DNA of 64,000 nt from Acanthaster planci (GCF_001949145.1 NW_019091528.1:855154-919153); one strand, 5' to 3'. Shown: positions 49,980 through 62,212, numbered from the stretch's first letter. Notes: generated from the sequence alone by a model not told the origin. A program made the numbers and translations.

Positions 49980-52900
49980 TGGAGGGGTCCATTTGTGAAG
50001 TCGTAAACATGTTTTTGTTTGCTGTTTGTGCTTGAACCGCAATGTGTTCTTGGAATTCAAAAGAAAATTGTAACTGTGACTAGGAATCTCAAGTTACCGT
50101 TGTGAAGGTGATCGGCCATTTTTCATTTCCAGCACATCAAACTTTAATTCACTGACCTTCATAAACTGGGCATATAATATTTTAGCAACTGTACATTGTG
50201 AAAATCCTGTGACTATTTTACAAAAAAAAACTCAAAAAAGAAAGGGAAAAAATAAAAATGGCTCTCAGTGTGGCTTAATATTTTTCAGTAATATATTTGG
50301 AATCATGCCATTGTTTTTATACCATAATATGTACATCCATCTGTGAGTGGAAGGCTTTGAAAATATTGGCCCAACAAGATTTGGTCACAGCTGTTTTTAA
50401 AAATGTTTGTTCCCATAAAGCATGTGTACCTTTCAGTGTAATACATGTACATGTAGGTTATATTCATATACATGTAGGTGAAGTAAAACCTCTGCCGAGT
50501 GTAAACGTCACTTGCGGTCAGTGAGCAAACAGTGGTTGGTGGCCGGCTTGTAGGCAACAGCCAATTGGTCATTCCACAGCTTCTAAAATGCGGGGACACA
50601 ACCCACGTTGGTTGATTGCCATCAGCCAATGATGCGTACGATATCAAAGCTTGTGAGGAATTCAATCAAATTTTACTGCTTGCGCCTCATAAAAACACCC
50701 TCAATCACTTGGTCATAACATGTTCTTGGGACATTGAAAAGTGTACACGCAAGCACAGTTTCCACTCGATGTAGGATTTCATTATCCGCCTGTTCTTTCC
50801 TAACAAAGGTTAAAAAACCTGTCCACTCCCAGTGAAATTTTGAAACTGTTACCCCTTAGTAGTATCCATATTTCCGTTACGGCCAGTGTTTTTGAAGGAA
50901 ATGTGAAGATTTGGTCACCAGCGTTAAAGAGTTAGGTGAAGCGGTTTTGAATTTTTTGCTAGCAAAAACTGCTTGTTCAAAGTTATTTTTGCCTGTCCCG
51001 AGGACAGGGGACAAAAGATGTGACACTGCTCACAGGGCATCTTATTCTGACATGTGTATGAACCTTGTGTAACCTCCCACAGCAGACAGAAATTACGCAG
51101 GATTTAAACTGTGATGACCTGTTTCCCTCGTACATGTAATTTGACCTCTTTAGTGTTACTGAGGGTTTTTAAAGTTATCAATCACTCAACGGAGCTAATT
51201 GCAATGCCAGATGGGCATAGTCTGATCAGTGAAGTTACATCATTTGTCTGCGTTAATTTTTTTAAAACTCAGATTTGAAGTGAACCTAAGAAAATGGTAC
51301 ATGTAAAATACGCATTAATGATTTTATAAGAGCACCTACATTACATTTAAGAGAAACCATTATTGTCATTGGCTTCCATGCATGCAGGTTCATTGTACAG
51401 AGGGACTCTGGGAAGCTATGGCCTTGTATAATGACCCTAGATCTGCCGTTGGCTCCAGCCTAAATTTGCCGGTCTCGTTTCGAATTTTCATTGATTCAGC
51501 ATAAGAATGTCCCTGCACCATCGCTTAAGGCTGCATCTCTTAGTCTGTGGTCTAAGGCTGGGCCTTTGCCCATTGGAAATACACAGCTACCTGTAAATGC
51601 TGACAGTAGACATGGCCATAGTGGACACAGCTTTAGCTCAGGGCTTGGCATCCCGGATTTTGTTTGTGACAAAATAAGATGTGTTGAGTTACTGCGCAGG
51701 GTTGAAATAAAGCGTTACAGAAACTTCTCAGTGAAAAAAGAATGGGGGGTGGGATATATACATGTACAAGGTCTATGCACAATTTTCCCCCCCCCCTGAA
51801 CAACAGACAGGCTGGGCCAGCTGCTATGTTCCTGCCTCCATCAGTACTCATAACCAGAATGACAGGGGGGGGCAGGCAAGGTCTCAAATAGATGAGGGTC
51901 GTTTCACATTACTGGTGCAAGTTTGCATTCAAATACATTCCTGCATTAAAATAGATTCCTGCATCAAAACTCTTTTATGTCAACAGATTGATATGTTGGC
52001 CCAGTCACTCTATGTTTGTGATTGAAACAGGAATCAGAAAGAACCTAACAAATCTTCAGAGTACACAGTTTCCTCCTTGTGCCTGGTGGTTTTATTTCGA
52101 CGCAGGGAACCCTGTTGCTATGGAGATCTTACAATAAGGGAATGACTTTTTTCTTCCTTCTTATTTGCTGCCAAGGATAGGAGACTAATCAGGGTGACAG
52201 TGCTAGTTACCTGTCGCTTGGGATGAAGGGGCATTAATGATGTCTCAAGAAGCCTGTAATGAATGCATTCAAACTCATTTGTATTTTATGAGGGAAAACC
52301 AAGAAAAGAAGCTGTAAAAAAAAGACGAATACTGTGGGAAGGACTCTTGACACAGTTGAAACCAGTAGTCTGACTGTTTTTCATAAAAACAGCCTCGAGA
52401 TTTTGATTTGATCCCAGAGGGCATACCGCCTGACTTGGTAATCATTCACTCTGCCACTCAAGTACAAGCCATGCCCCCTTCTCACTCAAATTAGACAGGC
52501 ATGAAAAATTTACAGTCTTTACAAGAATTTTTAAGATCTAGGAAGTTACTCAGAACGGATTGAGTTGAGTTGGGTGGAAGGGAGCATGACTGAAGGATGG
52601 AAGAACGCAAGACAAAAAATAATAATTAGTATAGGCAATAATCTCTCAGAGTCCCCACAACTTTATTTTTTATTTTTTTTTTGTGTGTGTGTGTGTGCGG
52701 TAATGTCATTAGGGTTTATTTATTTGTAGTAGAGAGACGGGCCTTGTCGAACAAAAGTCTGTATTGTCAAATCAGGGCCCGGCATCATAAACTTCTTCTG
52801 GAATGTACATTAGATACACAGAGGCACAGTTACACAGCTGAAAGGATCCGGGGTAATTGGGAACAGAGAAATATATGTAGAAATGCAACTGCAGAATCTC

Positions 52901-54510
52901 ATCGTAAAATTGTCCTGCAAGATTTGACCTGTTTATTTCTTTTCTTCTCTTTAAGTTCTATGATTGGCTTAGGCATCAGTTCAGTTTCTGCCTTGCCTGG
53001 TCACTGAAAGTTAAATCAATGCTACACCAATTCCGTATGGGGTGAACTGTGGAGACATCAAAGCTTCTGATGTACACGTGTACTTGTGACCTAAGCTTTT
53101 GGGAATATTGTTCCGGGGTTGTCATATGTCAGTACCTTTTTATTTACAACTTGTTGTTTATTTTATTTATTCACCCAGTATTTACTTTATACTGGTATTC
53201 ATTGATGCTAAAAGGCCACTATGTGGTCATAAATGCAAGTGGAAATAACAAGCATTACTTATCGCTTGAACATCTGGTAAAGGGAATTAAGTGTTTGCTG
53301 TTTATGTTAATGGATTGATTGATTGCTTTTTTAAAGCGAGTGCTCTATCGATGCATGATGCGTACATACGGGCAGTTCTGTCCCGAAATTACCGGTGTTT
53401 ACAGTACTCATCGTGCTCATCCGAAATGGTTGGTTCTGTTATTCATTTGTAAGGTTTCCTTTTCTGAAAGACACATTACACCATATGTGTCTTGAGGGGA
53501 TGATGAGAGATGAGACGGGGGTTCATTGTAGTGGTAGGGATGCGTTGTCATGTATGGGACCTGAATGAATTGTGACGTGTGGGTCTGTCAATGAGCATCC
53601 GTGCCGCCTTTGTGGATCAAGAGTAAAGTGTCCGTTCTGGATGCCATTGAGGCAGCACTAATTTAAATATATAGGATAGTCGTGTGCAGGAGAGGTACTC
53701 ATGCTATTGAGGGAGGATAAAATCAGGAAAGTACTGAACTGTAGTGTTTACATTGTATTGTTTGATCTGTGTTTGGTATTTTTAAATACCGGTTCCAGAT
53801 ATTTTCCGAATTTTCATGAATTTCCCCTGGGAGAAATGATACAAACATGGATCAAGTTACACTGTACATGTACCTACAGTGTATAATTCAGTTTATACAG
53901 TGAAGCACTAACTTTGTTGTAAATATTTGTGAAATGGTAAGGATGTTAGCGCACAGATGGAGGAGAATTTGGTGGTCTTTTCTACCAGGAACCTTCCTGA
54001 ATCCCCCTTCCTGCCCCAGGTCTACAGTTCTGCCCAAACATGGTGGCATATTTTTGTACTTAAAGCTTTTAAGGAGCTTCTTGGAGTCCCGTATCAAGTA
54101 ATACATGTAGATGCTTGGTCCTGTCTTCCCGATTTCCGTAAAATCCCCAATTCCTTCTCCTATTTAAAAAACCACCTGGGAGGGTTTGGTTTAATCAGTT
54201 TTGTGCATCTAATTGGGTTTGTGACTTTTTATTTTTTTTTCAGATTTCTGGAGTTTTTACTCAAACATTGTGGATTTTTTTTTTTATATTTAGTTGTTCA
54301 GGTTTTAGTCATTTTTGGCACTTTTTACAGAAAACAGAGTGTAAGATTCATAACTATAGCTGTATTCGAGACAACTTAAGCTTTGTTGACTTAAAGAAAC
54401 CAAAAATCAGAGCAGTTTCCTGTGTTGTTATTGCAGCTCTTCTGATGGATGTTTTGTCGATTTCTCTTAATCTCCTAATTTCGTCTCCCCTTAGAAAAGT
54501 TCGCTCGTAG
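49980..54510. other. Non-coding stretch leading to the splice acceptor, no gene seen
   Basis: A CpG-richer segment with CCAATTGG (50561-50568) and CCAAT (50626-50630) could be a weak enhancer. A short 18-bp tandem duplication (ATTCCTGCATTAAAATAG-like) is at 51937-51972. A (TG)8 microsatellite follows a T run at 52682-52697. T-rich DNA at 54225-54310 precedes the gene. No coding exon recognised. Confidence 0.4.
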
Positions 54511-54530
54511 CATACCGACTTGAAGCTCAA

Positions 54531-54567
54531 GTTAATGGTGAGTTTTGTTTGTGTGGTTTTCCCACAG
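54531..54567 (+). other. Splice acceptor region of the TNFAIP8-family coding exon
   Basis: TTAAT (a yUnAy-type branch candidate) lies about 33 nt before the AG. It is followed by a T/G-rich tract and CCCACAG. A strong donor-like GTGAGT at 54538 lies only 30 nt before the acceptor and cannot pair with it, because the intron would be too short. Confidence 0.75.
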
Positions 54568-55139
54568 TGGCTGAGGCAGAGTCCCACGTTAGCTCCAAGA
54601 ACCTGGCACTGCGTATGGAGAAGAAAATTGCCAGCAAGATGTCCACCAAGCGAGTGGCCAACCTCTTCATCGATGACACGCTGGCTGGGGTGCTGGATAA
54701 CCTGTCAGCCATGCTCAAGCAGTACACGGGCAACAAGAAGGATGCTGACAAGGTCATCAAGAACATCATCAAGGTCACCATCAAGATCGGCATCCTCTAT
54801 CGCAATGACCAGTTCAGCCCTGAGGAGCTGGCGCTGGCCGAGGCCTTCCGCAAGAAGTTCCGCACCCTGGTCATGACGGTGGTCAGCTTCCATGAGGTGG
54901 CCTTCAGCTATGACAAGGCCTACCTGACGGAGCTCCTGGACAGCTGTGCCCAGATGCTGACCCAACTGGTGGAGCACCACCTGCGGGACAAGTCGGTGGG
55001 CCGCATCGACCACGTCTTCAAGTTTTTCTCGAACAGTGCCTTCATGGAAACGGTCTTTACTGAAGACACGCCCCTGAAATGCCACTTAGACAAAATAGTG
55101 GTGGGGCTCAATAAACTTCTAGAGGGCGGCCACATCTGA
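54568..55139 (+). CDS. TNFAIP8: TNFAIP8/TIPE-family protein, coding exon with splice-completed start
   Basis: Members of this family are small cytosolic all-helical proteins. The vertebrate ones (TNFAIP8, TNFAIP8L1-L3) bind phosphoinositides in a central hydrophobic cavity and act in cell survival, migration and immune control. The exon follows a clean acceptor (TTTTCCCACAG, ending 54567). Its first bases are TG, so an upstream exon ending in A gives ATG GCT GAG and a 190-residue protein, matching the usual 184-200. Visible family hallmarks are SSKNLALRMEKK (9-20), LFIDDT (33-38), the central ILYRNDQF (76-83), LALAEAFRKKFR (88-99), MTVVSFHEV (103-111), LVEHHLRDKSVGRI (134-147) and HVFKFFS (149-155). 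The C-terminus GLNKLLEGGHI matches the family's G[LI]xKxLDE ending. Stop TGA is at 55137-55139. I cannot say which vertebrate paralogue it is closest to; invertebrates may have a pre-duplication copy. GC content is much higher than in the flanks, and no frameshift is seen. Confidence 0.93.
55110..55115 (+). other. AATAAA hexamer inside the coding sequence, 21 bases before the stop codon
   Basis: The bases encoding LNK near the C-terminus contain AATAAA. If used as a poly(A) signal, cleavage 10-30 nt later would fall at or just before the stop codon. A T-rich tract follows at 55140-55150. Probably incidental, since codon choice for Asn-Lys readily makes it. Confidence 0.4.
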
Positions 55140-56497
55140 TTTTTTTTTTAATCAAAATTTCTTGGGGGAACTTGCTTGCCTGTAATGTTTGTTGAACCAT
55201 TCCTTTAGGTTGTATACACATGTGTATACTCACTCACATGAACCCATTGACAAAGAGCTTCTGTGTAACCATCCCTGTAGTTACCGAAAATTTCATCAGT
55301 TAGTTTAAGTGATTTGAATTTGGTCGTAACTCAGCCTCTTTGGTCTCAGTTATTTTCGGGGAAGTTTTATGTTTAACAGAAACTCTTGTGTAAACTGACT
55401 TGGCCTAAAAATGAGCACTGTCCCCTGGTCATCGTATAGCTGTATCTACTTTAGACGACTTTCATGTGATGTCAAGCCAACCACTGGCATGGCTGTCAGT
55501 GTATGCACATGTACCCCACTAGCCCCTCAAAATGGCTGCAAATTGTACACAGGTGAACCTGAGAAATATCATGAGAAGGGTTGTGAAATCTCGATATAAG
55601 TCAAGTACTGGTATTTTAAATGCTAACATGTGCATGCTACACACTGAGGGCAAAAGAAGGAAAGGGAAGGCAAATTTCATGAGAACAAGAAGCATAGCTT
55701 CTGCCCTGATGTTTCCACTTTCATGAGAAATTTACTTCGCCTAAACATTTACATGATGTAAGCGTATCACCTGGGCTAGGATCTTTGAGAATTGTCTGAA
55801 TACAAACATCCCCTTAGTGAAATAACCTGCATTCCAGCAATACCAAATTCAGGTTATTGTTGTAAGGCATGCTTTGAGACAAACACTCAGATGCACATGA
55901 TCCCGCCAGTGGCATTGGGAGGACGGGGTTTGATTCTGCCCTGCCCCACCCTACCAAAAGCAAGATATCGCAATCATTCAGGAGTATAGGACAGCAGCAT
56001 TATGTAAACGTGAACACTACACGTAAATGGACCATATCATGTTTGCTGCGTTCCACTTCTGTGGTTGGATGCATGCTCTCATGCCTTCACATGATCACAG
56101 TCCAGGGTCCAGTTCCTGTGAACGGATGCTCATCTTCGGTGTGGAACCTTCAGTGTTCCTGATATGGTGCCTATTCTGGCGCACACAGACGTATCAGTGA
56201 ATGCTGTTGGAGAGACCGCCCAGCCAGGCTCAGTATAGGTATCCCACCGGATGCAGCTTCCGCGATACTGCGTTATCTCTTCCAGTGCCTCATCCACATA
56301 TGGCCCATGCTAAACAGTCATTGACATAAACTGTAGACCCTTTGCAGTATTTTGAACTGCACCATAAATGAAGGTGACAGACGCATACTAAAAGTTAGAT
56401 TGTGACACGCCTTAATGAAACAGCCCGTATTTCACATAATTGTCAGAACAAGACAATTTGTGGTCATATTGAAGATACGTTAGGGCTCTATGACAAT
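55140..56497 (+). other. Putative start of the 3' untranslated region, no gene seen
   Basis: Follows the stop codon. I see no AATAAA between 55140 and about 56510, so the 3' end cannot be placed; vertebrate TNFAIP8 genes also have 3' UTRs of a kilobase or more. ACATGT words at 55217 and 55506 are the only repeats noted. No second coding frame is credible. Confidence 0.4.
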
Positions 56498-56967
56498 AGA
56501 CCCTTTCACTAATAAACTCGTAATTGCGCATGCATGCGCACAAATGGCCTTGGCAGCAAGAAATGTGAGCAGGACATTGAAAATGTACAGGGGTGCAATT
56601 TTGATTAATTTCTCTCAGGTTTTCTGGCTTAGTTCAGTTTTTTTTCTTCAGAAAATCCCATTAAATCGTTTTTGCTATTAGTTCCTAATCTAAGCACGCT
56701 ACTTAGTGCTTCGTAGAAAGACTTTACAATCATGATTTTTCCTGTGTGCACAAGATCGCCGTATCTAAGCCGGTCTCCTTTTGTGCTGTTTTGTAGCAAA
56801 AACGATTTAATGGGATTTTCCAAAGAAAATCGTGAACAAAGCCAGAAAACCTCAGAGAAAATTATCAAAATCACATGTACGTTTTCAATGGCCTGCTCAC
56901 ACTTCTTGCCGACAAGGCCATTTGTGCACATGCGCCCATAATTATGAATTTATTAGTGAAAAGGTCT
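56498..56967. mobile_element. Foldback element of about 470 bp with arms of about 175-185 bp
   Basis: The left end AGACCCTTTCACTAATAAA pairs with TTTATTAGTGAAAAGGTCT at the right end. The arms stay complementary inward to AATCCCATTAAATCGTTTTT (about 56655) and AAAAACGATTTAATGGGATT (about 56799), at roughly 85 % identity. The loop (about 56682-56793) contains TTCGTAGAAAGAC and has no coding potential. It sits 1.36 kb after the TNFAIP8-family stop codon. If the 3' UTR extends here, the transcript would carry a long double-stranded hairpin. Confidence 0.8.
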
Positions 56968-56969
56968 AC

Positions 56970-59900
56970 TCAGACTTACTGATGAGCAGGTTTAGCCAGA
57001 ACGTTATTGAAGATACCTGTGCAAATGGACAAGTGTGAGTTGACATGAAGCAGCTTTTATCACATTTTCATGAAGGGCATATTCCAACTAAACCAAAGCC
57101 CTCTCCTCAAATCATCTCTGTGAGGACAGGCAGGCAGCAACCTCTTCAAGCTTCTGAAATCTTATTGGTTGCCAGGCAGTCTGTTGTTCGGTTCTCCTTC
57201 TCAAGTCTGAACAGCCTGATACCTGTTGTTGTGTGTGAGGACATGTGAATGAGTTGGCCTACATGTAGGGTCAGAGGTCTTGCGCACAACAACATGCTGG
57301 CTGTAAGACTCTGAAGATGTGTTTAGACGATATCCAGCCTGAGATTTTGGTTGGATTCATCCTGGTTTCTCTCCGAGACACTAAAGTACACTGTACATGT
57401 TTAATGTGCAAATGGAAAGGTAATGTTGGGTCTGTTGCAGTTTTATAGCGCATCCAATTTTTCCTTTTTTTTTTTAAAACTTGCATCGGCAAGTTTTTAT
57501 TATTTTTTTCTCACCTACAGCTTAAAGAAAATGTACATGTATTTGTGGTGAGACAGCTATTGGAAATTAAAGCTGGTCAGTGGTGTTTAAAGTGCGACCT
57601 TTTTTCCCGGATAAAAATTTTAAGGTCATTTTTAAGGAATGTTTTACTTTGATCTATGCAATTAAGCTGTAAACTCAGCACAGCCAGTATTGTTGTGAGA
57701 GCTCCAGGAAAATTTACGCAAGAAAAAATTGCTGGTACATGTGTACATGTACACAGTACAAGATCAAGTTTGTCCGCACCCAGAATATACATGTACAGTT
57801 TAATCTATACACCATAAGGCTTTGTTGTACATGTAGTGTCTACCATAAAAATTCAGATGTAATGGATAATTGGTTTTTTTCATTGACAAAGTGTCCGCCT
57901 TAGTTCTAACTGTGTTAAATGTACAACAGCATTACAATTACACAATGACAGGTCCTCAGTCGTCCTTTTGTGACAAGATTAAGATGTTTTGTAGCAGTTG
58001 TACATGTACATTGTAACATATTTTTATATATCTCTGTCCACGTGCACCTGTACTATTGTACACCATGTTTGATGCGTGTATGGGCCATGTTTCTGTTGGC
58101 TCATGCTGTCTGTTGCTTCAAAATGAATTTTAATTTTTGACACTCTTCTTACTTCATTTATCCTTTATTCATATCTGGGCAAAGAGATTGATCACTCGTG
58201 CATTGTAGATCTATTACATTGTTGACTCATTGTAAATGATATACGCATAGTGCGGGCTTTTTATATTTGTTATCTGGATATGCATGTGTAGGGATGTGTA
58301 ACACTGCACGACGTTGTTCCCCTGAGTTTTGTTTTGGTGACTTTTTGTTTTGTTTGATTATTTATCAGAATTCGGATTTTAACTCAGAATGCCAAAAATA
58401 TGAAAAGGATGTTACCCTGGGAAAATCCAGCCAGTTTAGAGCCACTGTGTAGATACCTGCTCTTTGTGTAGATCCCTGCTCTTTGATGTACATATGGTGT
58501 TGATTTGTCCACCAGTGATAGGTTGGGTGGGCTCACAAGGAAACTGAAAATGGCCCTGGAAATATTGTATGACAGGCTGTATCAGTGGATTAAATTACTT
58601 TAGCTTTTGGCTCCACTCCAAGTTTCCTGTGGCAGTTTTAACATTGCCATTTGGGCTCCTAGGGTAGTCCCCGGTAATGTGGATCACTCAGTACACACAT
58701 GCATAGAGGTTGTAAGGTTCTAGACCTGTCAAAGCTAATCTTCACGTAAAAAAAATCTTACGAGAATTAGGTAGGTGAACATACAGGCAAAATTTGTTTT
58801 AAATTAATGAATACAGAAAGCTTGCATGACATCCCTGCTTAGTTGAAGTTTGCTCAGGGTAACCATCAAATCTGGAAGTGGACCAAGTCCAAATGGGAAT
58901 CCCTTGAAGACTGATCTATCATTTATCAGGGGAGTCCTGAAACCCAATATCTCCAGATACAACGATTGATGCTGGCCTGCCTATGTTGATGACCAAAAAA
59001 AAAAGGTGGGTTGGGGATAGACAGGCAAGGGAACAACACTCCAGAAAGAGGAGGTTGTTTTGTAGCTGGTGACACAAACATTGCCATGGCAACAGAAACC
59101 TGATTTTGTTGTGCTGGATGTTTATCCGGAAGTAGCTGAAGGAGTTTGTACGGCTGAGAATCAAAGAGACAGGGTGTTTTTCAAGAGGGTTTTATCCTGG
59201 CCAAATTTGTTGAAATAGATTGGGAAATTCTCAGCTTCCTCAGGCATGAAGATTGGCTCCCAGCCTGTTATTTGTTTCTTGTGCACATATAAGGCCTGTG
59301 TGCAACCTGAAATCTACGGTAGCTACTCTGAGTCCTCCAAAATTCAGCACCTTGAATTTGCATTTTGTTAACTGGATACAATTTAGTCACAGTTGTTTTA
59401 TGAGGGACTTAGTGCCCTCCAAGTTTACTTTGTACATGCACTTAAACAGTGTGTCATTGGTTTTCTGAACAGTTTGGGATTTTAAGGATCAGAAAGCTTT
59501 CTGGGGAAATTGCCCAAAGGGGAAGAGTCAAAAAGCCAGGCCTAAATCCAAAACCATCTATTTGTTTCCTGGGCATAGTGACTTCTCGGAGCCCTCTTGC
59601 CAACATGATCACCGATGAACTTGACTCTCTGTTCACTCTCTGTTTATTTCACGTAGCCCCGAGGGCAACTCAGAAACCAAGGAATTAAAGTAGAGTGTAT
59701 CAACGTAGTGTCATCCAAGGCTCAGAGAAGTGATTTGGCATTTCCCCCCTCAACGACAGCAAAACAGTTTTCAAAGTGGGTCCCCCTCCTCTGCCACTAG
59801 TATTTCCCCTAGCTTTCATGTGTTCCCCCATTAAATTTTTTTTATTCGAGTTCCCTGACCAGTCTGGGTGCCTTGCCAAAGTCATTCATTTTTTTTTGCA

Positions 59901-62195
59901 GTTGAGTTGTTTCGGTTCTCTTTTGCTTTGAAAAGAAACATTTCATGGAACAGCTGTGTTTAATTTGCAGTCCAATCTTATATCAGTGTTTAGGTGATAA
60001 AATGATAAAAGGAAAACTACTATCTATAGGAAATTCTTTTCATGAACATTATTTTTGCTATTTCGGAAACAAGCTTGCAAACAGAAAGCAAGCACAAACG
60101 AAACAAGTTTATTTCTCAAATCAGTCCCACTTTCATCAGACTGGATATCTCAATCTCGACTAAACCTGAATCCCGACTCTCTTGGCATTTTTGCCAGATA
60201 ATGTCCTATATCCTTCAAAATTCCCTCCGTGCAGGAGATCTATGGCACATTGCTGGTGCCCTGCATTTAAGAGGTATAAAACCCCTGTGTAAAGTAATAG
60301 TTTCGTAGCTGTGCCATCCTGAAGAATCCTCTCAAATCCTCGAAAAGTTATCCTGGTGATTTTTGAGGGATTCCAAAGGATTAGGAGAATAGGAAAACAT
60401 GGCCGGTGTTAAGTTCGTAGTCCACAGCTTTCCTCAGAAAAAGAGCTTGTTCGACTGCTCGACCAATCAGTTAACTGCTACTTCTCTCTGCCTCGGCTTA
60501 CCAACATTTGAGTTGTAAAATTCTCCATAGCTTTACCACAGTCAGGGGAGAACATTCTAGGATAATTCATGCCCCGAAATTTGTGGGGTTATTTTCCTCT
60601 AAGTTTTCCAATCACGGCAGTCTTATCTTGGAGGTCTTTGCATCAATATTCGTGCTCTTTGCATCTAGGGAAGTGAACCCAGTACTGATTTAATAGGGGA
60701 AACAATGGTCCTGGCTGACTTGGTATTCCTGTGATGTTGGGTAGCATGGTAAAATAAGTGACTTTCACAGGACCCTGGGGCACCAGGCCTTGCCTACCCT
60801 TGAAACCAAGCTGATGGATGACAGTGAATCTTGAGATACTGTCAGTTTCAAAGCAGAGTATGCCTTTGAGCATTTTTCTTGATTACACCCCCCCCTCGGA
60901 AAAAGAAATGCTTGAATTTTTGATCTATGCTAGTGAATGAAAGACCCTAAATGAATAATATACAGTGTGTATTGAATGACATCGTAGCTTTATGGGCCAG
61001 TGTAATTTTTATTGAAAATTAAAATTCAGGCAGTAGGAATGGGGAATTAAAAAACTCATGTTTCTGTATGCAAAACCAGGAACTAAAACTGTCATGTTAT
61101 TGTAAACAAGACAGATTATCTGCTTTTGGAAATTTGCTTTTAAAACTCCAGTTATTCAGTTGTAGACTGTAGGGAAAAGTCTGCAGACCTCAACAGGACT
61201 CAAACTGTGTCTTCTTCCTTTTTCCCCTTGTGGTCAGCTGTTCTGAACAAAAAAAAGATGAGAGAGGTTAGCATTAGTATTGACACTCAGTTGCTGCCTG
61301 ATGTTCCGCTATCAATTTGAGAGTCTCCCCCCCCTTGCCCCATTTGCCTGGCCGTCACGTCATTAGTGAGAAAAATGTAGTGGCCTGGTCTGGGCTTGGA
61401 ACGTGCCAGGAATTGGAAAGTCACAAGTGGGCTGTTAATGTGTGTCTCTTGGAGACCTTTGGGAGGATGGAGAGACGATCAGGAATAAGAAATATTGGGA
61501 TGAATGCCAAAAGGAATAAATGCCATTTCTGAAAGCCTCATTTTAGCAGTTTTGTGATATTGTGTCCTGTACTGCGGGGAGATCTCATTGGTCTAGAACT
61601 GTCATGCCACGTGCATATTAAATTTTGTTTGTGCCACAGACGTCTTTTTTTTTTACCCAGATGCAAGTTCATTGAAGTCTTGGGCTGTGCGGAACTTTTG
61701 TGACAAAGTTTACTGCATCAGACGTGTTTCATTGTGACATTTAATATCCCTGTGCTTAGCTTCTTTTTTTTTAATATTACAAAAATGTTCATGATACAGT
61801 GTTCCTTAAGTAAATAATTTGTTATGACTAACTCTCAGATAATTCAACATGACATAAACAAAAAGCAGTCAGTAAATTTCCCACCATTGTCATGTTCAAT
61901 GCTGACTTCACATTCAAGGCTATCCATAGGACAAATGCACACCGTGCACCAGCATGTGTATGTATAAGGCATGATTGATTATTTTGTAGTATAGGACGTG
62001 CCGTCGTGGTATAACATGAGCATGCTAGTACATCGCAGCAGCTCCCTGAACAAGGATATTCTGAGAAAACCAAACTGAGAGTAAACCAAAAGTACTCGGC
62101 TGAGGCAAATATAGATCGTCCTGGAATGTATAGATGAATGAACACGCTGTTCATGGCAAACTATGAGACTGAAAATAACACACCTGGCTACCGAA
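56970..62195. other. Intergenic or UTR DNA, no gene seen
   Basis: A 19-bp unit GTGTAGATACCTGCTCTTT is tandemly duplicated (58447-58465, 58466-58484). TACATGTA words occur at 57530, 57735-57752, 57790-57795 and 58001-58010. TCCTCAAATCC words related to the 7.8-kb repeat appear at 60325-60390. A candidate regulatory module at 59080-59133 is listed separately. Long T runs are at 57464-57476, 61646-61655 and 61764-61773. No protein or RNA gene recognised. Confidence 0.4.
59080..59133. promoter_or_regulatory. RFX X-box plus ETS site
   Basis: ATTGCCATGGCAAC (59080-59093) is a near-perfect palindromic RFX X-box. CCGGAAGT (59126-59133) is a full ETS consensus site 32 bp away. The pair could be an enhancer or a small promoter; X-boxes are typical of ciliary and other RFX-controlled genes. 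Confidence 0.35.
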
Positions 62196-62212
62196 ACCAC
62201 TCATTAACGGCT

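Larger units (their letters stand above)
1051..54567 (+). other. Putative first intron of the TNFAIP8-family gene (about 53.5 kb)
   Basis: The intron is bounded by a candidate donor (GTGAGT at 1051) and a clear acceptor: a T/G-rich tract running into CCCACAG, which ends at 54567. A plausible branch sequence, TTAAT, lies about 33 nt before the acceptor. The sequence between shows no recognisable coding exon. Open frames are short, often run through TACATGTA arrays or inverted repeats, and match no family I know. The acceptor is well supported; the donor, and therefore the intron length, is a guess. Alternative first exons inside it are possible. Confidence 0.35.

Noticed and set aside
53957-54379. 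140-codon + frame with a hydrophobic C-terminal half just upstream of the gene
   Set aside because: The hydrophobic part translates T-rich intronic sequence near the acceptor. No family recognised and no splice link visible.
54535-54543. ATG followed by GTGAGT just before the coding exon, as a possible exon end
   Set aside because: The donor would leave an intron of only 30 bases to the acceptor at 54567, too short to splice.
54705-55085. 126-codon open frame antisense to the TNFAIP8-family exon
   Set aside because: It is a shadow of the real GC-rich coding sequence on the other strand; the sense protein has clear family motifs.
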